The position numbers and the translations under genes were made by a program. From NCBI GenBank assembly GCA_014730235.1, contig WJIO01000398.1:1-14863 (forward strand): DNA of 14,863 bases, written 5' to 3'. Shown in pieces: positions 6,556 to 14,863 of the stretch; position 1 is the first letter of the stretch, and each line of letters opens with the position of its first letter. Under the pieces are notes generated by a model. It made no database searches, was not told the DNA's origin, and saw nothing but the letters and a program-made list of their open reading frames with translations. This stretch comes from Candidatus Poribacteria bacterium. GTDB lineage: Bacteria; Poribacteria; DTPJ01; WJIO01.

Positions 6556-6598
6556 ATAAAAAAAGACCAGTTTCCGTGCAGATCAGGACACTGGTCTT
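6556..6598 (-). terminator. Intrinsic terminator downstream of the riboswitch
   Basis: On the minus strand AAGACCAGT (6590-6598 complement) pairs perfectly with ACTGGTCTT (6563-6571 complement), an 18-base loop between, running straight into a U-tract of seven (6558-6564). It lies between the riboswitch aptamer and tupA, so it is the likely expression platform: premature termination versus readthrough into tupABC. Confidence 0.85.
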
Positions 6599-6610
6599 AA
6601 TATTCCTTAA

Positions 6611-6710
6611 TCTCCTTTCCAAACACGGGAGGCAAAGCCGTTTCCAGCCATACCCTATCGTCCATCCGTCATGAGCTTTAAGAAGCTTTTAGAGCGGGAT
6701 GGATCGGAGA
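6611..6710 (-). promoter_or_regulatory. Moco/Tuco (molybdenum/tungsten cofactor) riboswitch aptamer
   Basis: Read on the minus strand the element closes with TCTCC (6706-6710) pairing with GGAGA (6611-6615). Inside are a TCCATCC/GGATGGA stem (6697-6703 with 6661-6667), a GCTG-GAAA-CGGC hairpin with GNRA loop (6637-6648), and the 3' core GCCTCCCGTGTTTGGAAAGG (6614-6633). This core resembles the conserved GCCUCCCGUAUCUGGAAAGG of the E. coli moaA Moco RNA. The family is known to precede moa, mod and tup genes, and its position directly before a terminator and tupA fits. It is not certain whether this is the Moco or the shorter tungsten-associated (Tuco) variant. Confidence 0.88.
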
Positions 6711-6735
6711 AATATATCTTTGTTTATGTCAGAAT

Positions 6736-6764
6736 ATAATAGGATAACTTACCTTTTATGTCAA
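6736..6764 (-). promoter_or_regulatory. Sigma-70 promoter of the tup unit
   Basis: On the minus strand TTGACA (complement of 6759-6764, perfect -35), a 17-bp spacer, and TATTAT (complement of 6736-6741, 5 of 6). The start should be near 6729, about 20 nt before the riboswitch closing stem. Confidence 0.8.
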
Positions 6765-6789
6765 GTTTTTTCTCTTTTTCTAATCAAAA

Positions 6790-6803
6790 ACAAATGCATT
6801 TGT
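6790..6803 (-). terminator. Possible weak terminator after guaB
   Basis: ACAAATGCATTTGT is a perfect 14-bp palindrome 8 bp after the guaB stop and is followed by TTTTG on the minus strand. The stem is short and AT-rich, so it may be leaky and let guaB transcripts run into the tup promoter region. Confidence 0.35.
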
Positions 6804-6811
6804 ATCAAGAT

Positions 6812-8356
<1,545 letters not shown>

Positions 8357-10462
8357 CTATTGAGCGTTTCCTACTGGTACAAAGAATGTTTCACTTCCTA
8401 AGTCTAATAACTCATTATCAAGCTTTCCTGTCATTCCTGTTAATATGGTTATCACGTTGCCTGCAAAATCATCGTCTATATCTATGACTATGGTCTCTGT
8501 ATTAGTATTGCCGTCCCTTATTCTACCATAATCTATAGTTGTATCTTCAATATCAATGTTATCATTTAATGGAATAAAATTAACTTCTACATCGTCAACA
8601 TCCTCATCAGATATATTTATGAGGGTTACGTTTACGGATATAGTCTCACCGGGTTCAGGCATACCGTTGGCGTTGTTATCTGAATCCAGTGTTTTTGAAT
8701 CGCTGATTCTACTCATTAAAGCGTTATATCCCTGGGGTGGTAAGTATCTGATCATACCTCCCACAGTAATAGATAACTCCTCTATTCCCATTGATTTATT
8801 GTCTTCTTCCACTTGTAATAGCATTTCTATTGGATATCCTGTAGATACAATTATATTAAATGGATCGTCATCTGAGGCCACATCAGTCATGGGATCTTTG
8901 CCTGTAGTATCAACAATAATATTGGTTTCATCATTACCAATTATGTAATAAACAACAGATTGGTCGGTGTTGGGATTGAGGTATTGTCCTATAAGGGCAT
9001 CAGGTGTCCAGTCGGCGTCAGGTACTGTTAAACTTACATCAGTAATAAGACTTCCGCTGGGGGAGTTATAAGACAGGTCACCTACATCATCAATACTGAG
9101 TTCATATTCATTATTGGCTATTTCAACATCATTGGCTGATATATCGTTATATCTGCCTCGTTTTTCTTCCAGGCTTATAAATTCGGGAGCCATAAATTCA
9201 TAAACATCAGCCTCAACATCCGGCACCGTTTCATCTGTGACATTCCATCGGGCTACTGAAAGCTTTACGTCTTCGCCTAATTCGGGAATGCCGTTGTCGT
9301 CATCTTCCAGCCAGTAGGCCACAATGTGGGTTCTCTTGCCGAAGTATTTCCTGAAGGTTAATGTATCAACTGTATCACCATCTACTTCGATCTCCAGGAA
9401 GAAGTTAATATATCCTGTAAAGAATCCATCATCTATGGAAACCTCAAATTCTATATTTTCGGTTTCCCCTGCTTCTATTTCGTCTATTTCGATTCTATCC
9501 TCTGTAGCTGTGACCACATTTGGAGACCAGTCCAGGTTTATCTCAATATCCGTAAGGTCAACGGATGATATGTTTTCCAGATCAATATCAATATCCCCTA
9601 AACCCCCGCCAGGTTCAAGATCATCGTCTACGACTATACTCTTGACTATTAAGTCAGACCCGATTTCTATGGAGAATTCGTCTGAGCCAATGAATACATC
9701 GTTCTGGTAAATTTCGAGGCTAAAGTTTACTAGATCTCCCACAGGTGCAAAGTCATCGTCTATCTCCACAAACTGGAAGGAAGACATCCTGTTGCTGTTT
9801 GCCGATATAGTACCGTAATTAATGGATATACCGGTGGTTGCCATATTGACTGTATCCCAATCTGTTATTTGAGTTCCAGTGTATGTAGGCACTTTACCCT
9901 GTATCCGGGTGTCATTGGATTTGAGTTTAGCCACGATATTTTGGATGGCATTATCCGAATTATTTGCCAGGTATATATCCAGTTTCATAAGTTCACCCGG
10001 TTCCGGTGCTGAGTCTTCGTCGTTTTCTTCCAGATCATCGTCCATTACCACAGCTATCCTCTTGTTGCCGCTGTTATCCAGGGCTATAGTTATAGGAGTT
10101 CCGCCCATAAGGATGCTGAATGTTTCTATGGCGGTGCTGTTATCCTCCGAGTTAGTTATGGTAAGTTCGAATATAACCGGGTTCCCCAGGTCTGAAGCAG
10201 CATCCAGCTCCACATAAAATCCGAATATTCCCGCTGCTGTTGCACCTGGCTGGATATTACCCAGGTTTGATGTATCCTGACCTATTCCCTGTTGTCCGTT
10301 AATTGATTTCCGTATATATTGATTTTCTGTGCCAAGTTTCGCTAATACATTTTCCACTGTTACTGAGCCAGTATTCTTTACCAGAATCCTGAAGTTTGAA
10401 ATTTCCTGTCCCGGGCTTAGTTCACCTTCGTATTTTTCGTAAACTATGTTATCCGATCTACC
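8357..10462 (-). other. Aspartate-rich C-terminal beta-sandwich tandem
   Basis: About four domains open with an acidic turn (MDDDLEENDEDSAPEPGE 1579-1596; VDDDLEPGGGLGD 1717-1729; LEDDDNGIPELGE 1824-1836; DSDNNANGMPEPGE 2032-2045), each followed by a strand of alternating hydrophobics and N-x-S/T residues as in CARDB-type folds. Three close with IDDDF or IDDGF (1673-1677, 1782-1786, 2101-2105). The third is interrupted at about 1910-1978 by a DADWTPDALIGQYLNPN and YYIIGNDETNIIVD segment typical of beta-helix/surface proteins. Calcium binding is inferred from the Asp pattern. Confidence 0.6.
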
Positions 10463-13400
10463 CTTCAGGTAAACTTCCAATTTTGTCCGGGTGATTTCAG
10501 AATTAAGCATGGTAAAATGTCTAGTTCCTGATGCAAATTCCAGTCCACTTGTGTTGGTTATCGTTACTGGAATCTGTTCAAAGACTTCAGTTTCGGGTGT
10601 TTCCAGATATGGAAATGCGCTGTTACTGCTGAAGTCTGCGCTGGTGGTTGTCACCAGATCATCATCACTTGCATTGACTGAAAGCCCATAATAATGTGTG
10701 TCAACATTTTGATTGGGCTGATTGTTTAAAGCCATAATTGTGGTAGAATTTTCCAATACTTCCTGCCATGCGCTGTTATAGTATGTCATGGCGGCGGAGC
10801 TTTGGGTCTTGTTCAGGAATTTTTCAAATTCCCTCTTAAGCAGTTCGTCGTTTACCCCTCCGTGAGGAGTTCCCAGCATTGTCAGGCTTCCGATGTAAAT
10901 ATCAGCGCCGTCGTTTAAAGCATCTCTTACTATCAGACCACCTGTGCCGTGAGCAATTACATCAATCTTGCCGTCGTAATTACCCTGAAGCAGAGCATCC
11001 AGATTATCCAGCAGTATACTGCTGTTATATCCTATAGTTCGCTCTACGTCATAGTTAAATACAAGTACGTGATCGTAATACGTCTCGTTATTATGGTCTT
11101 CAAGCTCTCTAAGCGAATCCAGTATATTATCTAAATCGTCAGAAGTGCTTGTTATTCCATGAACTGCCAGAGCTATTCTCCGGTCATTTTCGTCAATCAC
11201 CGGAGTGCTGTTTGATAAGGGATCCCTGATACCGTTGGCAAGTCCCGAAGCAAAACTGTCAAACCTTGTAATCAGCACATAAAATACTGTATCAGTAGGA
11301 TCCAGAACCTGATCGAACTGGTGATTGCTGTCGCTGAAATTTTGTATATCATCCGGTGATATATTTATCGTTATATTTTGTTTATTTAATGATATGGTTC
11401 TGTCTACAAAAGCGTAGTCAGTTCCGTCATACAGGAATGTCATTATGGATTCATTTGATACGTTTCTGGATATTTCGTCGGGCCAGTCCATAGAAAGCTC
11501 TATGTCGTTTATAATTCTACCTTTAAAGCCCATTCCTATAGCTTTACCAAGGGTTACTCTTGGGTTATTCAATCTTGTTGGTTCGCCGCCGCTGGAACCT
11601 AATGCCACAGTGCTGTTCTGGGTAAAGGTATTCCTGGGTATACTGAGTCTATATTCTTTGGAATTGGCATCTATATATTCTATAGTATTATCCTGGTTAG
11701 CAAGAACTTGCTCAACCTGATAGGGATAAAGAGTTACATCATTATTGGCGGAAGTTTCACCTGATGTTACTGTTATGTCTTTTAGTGATTCATCCCTTCC
11801 ATAACCAGGGGCTGTTATAACCAGATCATAGCTCCCGGGATTAAGTTTTGTGATTATGTAATTTCCGTTATTCGAGTTAGCCATTTCGGTTTTTACATCA
11901 ACCCCGTTTTGTTGAGCTTTTACTATTATACCATTCACCGCAGGGCTAACCGTTCCGGCGATAGTTCCAGTTGTTGTGTCTATGAGTTCCGAGTATTCAT
12001 CGCTTTCCGCTGTGTTTCCGGCTGTGTCCGTTGCTTTTACTCTGTAAATTAGACTTCTGCCGGCGTAGGTACTCCAGTTTGGTGATGGTGGAATATCATA
12101 GAACCATGTATCAGCTTTTGCTGTGTCTTTAATCATAGTTCTGTAACCCATATACCCGCTTGGTTCGATTTTATAATCCAGTTCCACTTTTGAACTGCTT
12201 ACGCCGCTGCCCTGATCCGTAATCTGCACTTCAACTCTGAATAGTCCTGTTGTATCTTCTTTTAAATCTGTCGCTTCCCATTCCACGAACTGCGGGGGAA
12301 TATTGTCTATTCCTATACCCCGGTCTGTGGCGGCATATGCTTTCGCTTCATCGTCATCAGTAATAGCTGCTCTGAGCCATACTGCTGCGTCTGCGTCAAT
12401 AACAGTTGTATCCCATGAAGCTATATATGGTGTGTTGGCCAGCGGTGATCCAATATTAATCCAGTTTACATTATCAAGGCTGTATTGGAACTGCACGCTT
12501 TCCACGTCACCGTCATCATCTGTTGCATCTGCCATTATGTTAATTGTGCCTTTTTCCCAAAGCTTATATGATGAGCTTATCATTCCTCTGGGTGGATCGT
12601 TGATGTCGTCTATAAGTTCCTGTTGTTCCTGGGTTTCCGGGGTTTCATTTCCTACCATATCAAAGGCCCTGGCTTTATAGTAGATTATCTGACCCCTGTA
12701 TGCGTTCCATGTTCCGTTTGGTTCGGGTATATCGTAATACCAGTTATTGCCCGATCCCTCTACCATTGAGTTGAAGCCCATATTTATTGAGCCTACTTTA
12801 TAGGACAATTCAACCCGGTCAACACCGCTTCCGATCAGGTCATCAACCTCAACCTGTATGCGGAAGTTTCCTCTGGTTTTTTCATCAAGATCCTGTGGGT
12901 TTTGTGTCCATTCACCGAATTCTGAAGGTTGGTTATCTACGCCAAAGGGCTGGGGGATTATATATTCCGTTGTTATGCCGCTTTCATCAAAATCAATGGC
13001 TACGGCCTTTATCCATACGTTTTGTTCTACTTCCGTTATTGATGCTGTCGTATCCCATTCCACTGTATAAGGCGGTTCGTTTATGGCTATTGGCGTTATA
13101 GGTATCCATTCCACTGCGTCAGTGCTGTAATCAAAGCGAACACCTGGTGTTGATTCATCCATATCCGAGGCCTGGGCTTCTATAGTTATTTCCCCGCCTT
13201 TCCATTCTTCAAATGTGGAGGTAATATTTACCACTGGCGCATCGTTTATACTGTCAATAGGTTCTTGCTGTTCAGGGCTTTCAGCGGTGTTTCCCGCTAC
13301 GTCGCCGATCCTGACTTTGTAATAGACATTTTCACCTCGACGGGAGTTCCAGCTATCCAATGGCTCTGGTATGTCAAAATGCCAGGTCAGACCATCTCCT

Positions 13401-14863
13401 GTTTCCATGTTTTCATATCCATCGTATTGACTGGCTGAACCTATATGATAATCTATCAGGGGTGTTTTATCCTGTAATCCACTTCCGCCTGAATCAACTA
13501 TATTTAGAGATATACGGAATCTTCCTTCTGTATCTTCCGTCAGATCCTCAGGATCTTGTAGCCAGTTGGCGAATTCAGGAGGTGTCTTGTCCAGCTTTAT
13601 ATTGGACAGGGTTATGTGGGCGCTTTCGTTGCCGAGAATGTCAACGCCCCAGTATTCCAGTATATTGGCCGGCCCTTCGGTTGTTATTTCTACATTTACA
13701 CTTGTTCGACCGTCCATAGGAACATCGGTTTTTTCACCGTTGAGCACATATGATATACTTGACATACCAATGCCGCTCATATCGTTGGCCGTTAGTTTGA
13801 TAATGAAATCCTCTCTATGCCACTGCTTATCATAGTTATCAGTTACAACAGGAGGTAGATTGTCAACCCTGAAGCTGTTCAATATGGTGTATTCTGCTAT
13901 ATGTCCGTCATCATCTGTTGCCCTTGCTCTTATCCAGACAGCTTCCCTTACTTCCGGTATGGCTTTCTGGGTATTCCATTGTATGGAATAGGGTGGTTCT
14001 GTCAGTGGTGCGTCAATAGATATCCAGGTTACTTTATTAAAGCTGTAGTCAAACTGGACGCTGACGATTGTGCCGTCAACATCCGAACTTTCAGCTTCGA
14101 TGTTGACAAATCCGTTTTCCCATGTGTTAAACGTGCTTGTTATAGCCACGCTGGGTGCATCGTTTATGTCGTTTATAAGCTCTTCCTGTTCCTGGCTTAT
14201 TGATGTGTTTCCCGCTACATCTGTTACGCTTATTTTATATTGTATATATTTCCCCCGATGTCCGTTCCATGTCTCTGCCGGTTCAGGTATTTCATAATAC
14301 CATATGCCATCGGTTTCTCCGTTAATCATGCTCAAAAATTCGCTGTATTGAGAACTTCTGCCGATACGATAGCTGAATGTAGGTATCATACCTACCAGAC
14401 CGCTTCCTGTATCTGCAACTCTTACTGTTATTCTGAAAGAACCTGTGCTGTCCTCTGTTAGATCCAATGGATCCGTTGTCCAGTCTGCAAATATTGGTGG
14501 GGTTTTGTCCAGCTTTATATCCGTAGTTTTTCGGTGACTTTCCACGTTGCCCAGTTTATCTGTTCCCCAATATTCGATCTGGCTGGTTCCCTCTGCTGTT
14601 ATCAGGGGTTGTCCGTCGGTAAATATGTTCTGTTCTTCTCCGGAGTTTATGATATACTTTATATCCTGTATTTCTATACCTATCCCGTTACCGTCAGTAC
14701 CTGAAAGATTTACATAAAAATCTTCATTATGCCACAGACCATCATAATCATCGCTGGTTACCGGGGGTTCATTATCCACGCCTATGGCGTTGGGATATAT
14801 GTCAGTAGCTGTTGCGCCGCCGTCGTCAGTGGCTATAACCTGAAGCCATATTGTCTGAGCTTC
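8357..14863 (-). CDS. Giant modular secreted protein with Ig-like repeats and lipase-like domain (5' end missing)
   Basis: The open frame runs from the right edge to a TAG at 8357, giving 2,168 codons with the N-terminus outside. Numbering from the GTG at 14779: alternating Ig/OmpL47-like modules (to 934); a carboxypeptidase-regulatory-like beta-sandwich (about 935-1018: GTIAGTVSPAVNGIIVKAQQ, PGSYDLVITAPGY); a beta-rich linker (1019-1195); a lipase-like alpha/beta hydrolase domain (1200-1430) with Gly at the nucleophile position; and an aspartate-rich tandem of CARDB-like sandwiches (about 1440-2140). The C-terminus (FFVPVGNAQ) has no LPXTG, PEP-CTERM or membrane anchor. It is probably an exported surface or matrix protein; the Asp-rich turns suggest calcium. 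The GTG at 14779 is not a start: the 28 codons before it encode the end of another repeat. No transporter or sorting partner lies beside it in the window. Confidence 0.9.
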   Translation of the reverse strand, partial: EAQTIWLQVIATDDGGATATDIYPNAIGVDNEPPVTSDDYDGLWHNEDFYVNLSGTDGNGIGIEIQDIKYIINSGEEQNIFTDGQPLITAEGTSQIEYWGTDKLGNVESHRKTTDIKLDKTPPIFADWTTDPLDLTEDSTGSFRITVRVADTGSGLVGMIPTFSYRIGRSSQYSEFLSMINGETDGIWYYEIPEPAETWNGHRGKYIQYKISVTDVAGNTSISQEQEELINDINDAPSVAITSTFNTWENGFVNIEAESSDVDGTIVSVQFDYSFNKVTWISIDAPLTEPPYSIQWNTQKAIPEVREAVWIRARATDDDGHIAEYTILNSFRVDNLPPVVTDNYDKQWHREDFIIKLTANDMSGIGMSSISYVLNGEKTDVPMDGRTSVNVEITTEGPANILEYWGVDILGNESAHITLSNIKLDKTPPEFANWLQDPEDLTEDTEGRFRISLNIVDSGGSGLQDKTPLIDYHIGSASQYDGYENMETGDGLTWHFDIPEPLDSWNSRRGENVYYKVRIGDVAGNTAESPEQQEPIDSINDAPVVNITSTFEEWKGGEITIEAQASDMDESTPGVRFDYSTDAVEWIPITPIAINEPPYTVEWDTTASITEVEQNVWIKAVAIDFDESGITTEYIIPQPFGVDNQPSEFGEWTQNPQDLDEKTRGNFRIQVEVDDLIGSGVDRVELSYKVGSINMGFNSMVEGSGNNWYYDIPEPNGTWNAYRGQIIYYKARAFDMVGNETPETQEQQELIDDINDPPRGMISSSYKLWEKGTINIMADATDDDGDVESVQFQYSLDNVNWINIGSPLANTPYIASWDTTVIDADAAVWLRAAITDDDEAKAYAATDRGIGIDNIPPQFVEWEATDLKEDTTGLFRVEVQITDQGSGVSSSKVELDYKIEPSGYMGYRTMIKDTAKADTWFYDIPPSPNWSTYAGRSLIYRVKATDTAGNTAESDEYSELIDTTTGTIAGTVSPAVNGIIVKAQQNGVDVKTEMANSNNGNYIITKLNPGSYDLVITAPGYGRDESLKDITVTSGETSANNDVTLYPYQVEQVLANQDNTIEYIDANSKEYRLSIPRNTFTQNSTVALGSSGGEPTRLNNPRVTLGKAIGMGFKGRIINDIELSMDWPDEISRNVSNESIMTFLYDGTDYAFVDRTISLNKQNITINISPDDIQNFSDSNHQFDQVLDPTDTVFYVLITRFDSFASGLANGIRDPLSNSTPVIDENDRRIALAVHGITSTSDDLDNILDSLRELEDHNNETYYDHVLVFNYDVERTIGYNSSILLDNLDALLQGNYDGKIDVIAHGTGGLIVRDALNDGADIYIGSLTMLGTPHGGVNDELLKREFEKFLNKTQSSAAMTYYNSAWQEVLENSTTIMALNNQPNQNVDTHYYGLSVNASDDDLVTTTSADFSSNSAFPYLETPETEVFEQIPVTITNTSGLEFASGTRHFTMLNSEITRTKLEVYLKGRSDNIVYEKYEGELSPGQEISNFRILVKNTGSVTVENVLAKLGTENQYIRKSINGQQGIGQDTSNLGNIQPGATAAGIFGFYVELDAASDLGNPVIFELTITNSEDNSTAIETFSILMGGTPITIALDNSGNKRIAVVMDDDLEENDEDSAPEPGELMKLDIYLANNSDNAIQNIVAKLKSNDTRIQGKVPTYTGTQITDWDTVNMATTGISINYGTISANSNRMSSFQFVEIDDDFAPVGDLVNFSLEIYQNDVFIGSDEFSIEIGSDLIVKSIVVDDDLEPGGGLGDIDIDLENISSVDLTDIEINLDWSPNVVTATEDRIEIDEIEAGETENIEFEVSIDDGFFTGYINFFLEIEVDGDTVDTLTFRKYFGKRTHIVAYWLEDDDNGIPELGEDVKLSVARWNVTDETVPDVEADVYEFMAPEFISLEEKRGRYNDISANDVEIANNEYELSIDDVGDLSYNSPSGSLITDVSLTVPDADWTPDALIGQYLNPNTDQSVVYYIIGNDETNIIVDTTGKDPMTDVASDDDPFNIIVSTGYPIEMLLQVEEDNKSMGIEELSITVGGMIRYLPPQGYNALMSRISDSKTLDSDNNANGMPEPGETISVNVTLINISDEDVDDVEVNFIPLNDNIDIEDTTIDYGRIRDGNTNTETIVIDIDDDFAGNVITILTGMTGKLDNELLDLGSETFFVPVGNAQ
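10490..11182 (-). other. Lipase/PGAP1-like alpha/beta hydrolase domain lacking the nucleophile serine
   Basis: Inside the giant protein: strand plus oxyanion segment RIALAVHGITST (1201-1212), nucleophile elbow IDVIAHGTGGLIVRDAL (1272-1288), GTPHGG (1303-1308), a likely acid residue in SDDDLVTTTSA (1371-1381) and a likely His in RHFTMLN (1420-1426). The elbow is normally (G/A)HSxGG; here the Ser position is Gly1278, codon GGC at 10946-10948. The fold therefore looks intact while the canonical catalytic Ser is missing. Confidence 0.75.
11978..14863 (-). repeat. Protein-level repeat array A-B-C in the giant gene
   Basis: Three module types recur. A (about 94 aa, OmpL47-like: W-x-x-E-D-F start, IEYWG-D-LGN end, closing IKLDKTPP) at 14779-14498 and 13867-13586. 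B (about 110 aa: D-x-x-E-x-T-x-G-x-F-R-I start, YY-x-IPEP-x-x-x-WN middle, D-x-x-GNT end) at 14497-14159, 13585-13241, about 12925-12596 and 12301-11978. C (about 98 aa: DINDAP start, FDYS-x-x-x-V-x-WI, VWI-A-A-D-DG end) at 14158-13868, 13240-12944, 12595-12302, and a fragment at the right edge (14863-14777). The order from the N-terminal side is C-A-B-C-A-B-C-B-C-B. Confidence 0.85.

Noticed and set aside
5987-6559. 190-codon plus-strand frame opposite tupA
   Set aside because: Antisense to tupA and running into its leader; composition typical of a shadow frame.
8357-14779. GTG at 14779 as the start of the giant protein
   Set aside because: It falls in the middle of a repeat boundary, has no ribosome-binding site, and the upstream frame is open and homologous to the repeat.

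Overview
This 14.9 kb window looks like a chromosomal segment of an uncultured diderm (Gram-negative type), probably anaerobic bacterium. The diderm evidence is a predicted outer-membrane beta-barrel porin and a secreted, probably lipid-anchored diheme protein. The anaerobic lean comes from a dedicated tungstate uptake system and c-type heme motifs. Nothing seen fixes the phylum; Desulfobacterota, Nitrospirota, Omnitrophota or Poribacteria-like lineages are guesses only.

Layout. Positions 1-120 (minus strand) hold the first codons of a membrane-anchored protein resembling the N-terminus of PilX/GspK pilins; the gene runs off the left edge. Positions 181-912 are a long AT-rich intergenic region with two near-identical 17-bp direct repeats, a very good extended -10 sigma-70 promoter and several small hairpins. 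A small sigma-70 region-4-like regulator follows at 922-1308 (plus strand). A compact 103-bp element with 29-bp perfect inverted repeats (1380-1482) separates it from the convergent minus-strand genes.

Positions 1527-6764 (minus strand) form what looks like one transcription unit. Reading from its promoter it contains: a sigma-70 promoter (6736-6764), a Moco/Tuco-type riboswitch (6611-6710), an intrinsic terminator (6556-6598), tupA, tupB, tupC (tungstate ABC importer), a GEGP-motif diheme protein with a molybdopterin-oxidoreductase-like fold, a perfect 34-bp palindrome, and a phosphate-selective-porin-like outer-membrane protein. The simplest reading is a tungsten/molybdenum-cofactor-controlled unit that joins inner-membrane tungstate import to an outer-membrane oxyanion channel and a periplasmic diheme protein. 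The roles of the last two genes are inferences.

Positions 6812-8329 encode IMP dehydrogenase (guaB). Fourteen bases upstream of its reading frame ends an enormous secreted protein gene (8357 to the right edge, over 2,168 codons, 5' end outside the window). It is built from alternating Ig-like and OmpL47-like repeats, a carboxypeptidase-regulatory-like domain, a lipase-like alpha/beta hydrolase domain whose nucleophile serine is a glycine, and a tandem of aspartate-rich beta-sandwich domains. The annotated-looking GTG at 14779 is not its start.

The items most worth following are the riboswitch-tupABC-diheme-porin unit, the hydrolase domain lacking its serine in the giant protein, and the promoter with direct repeats near 513-589.
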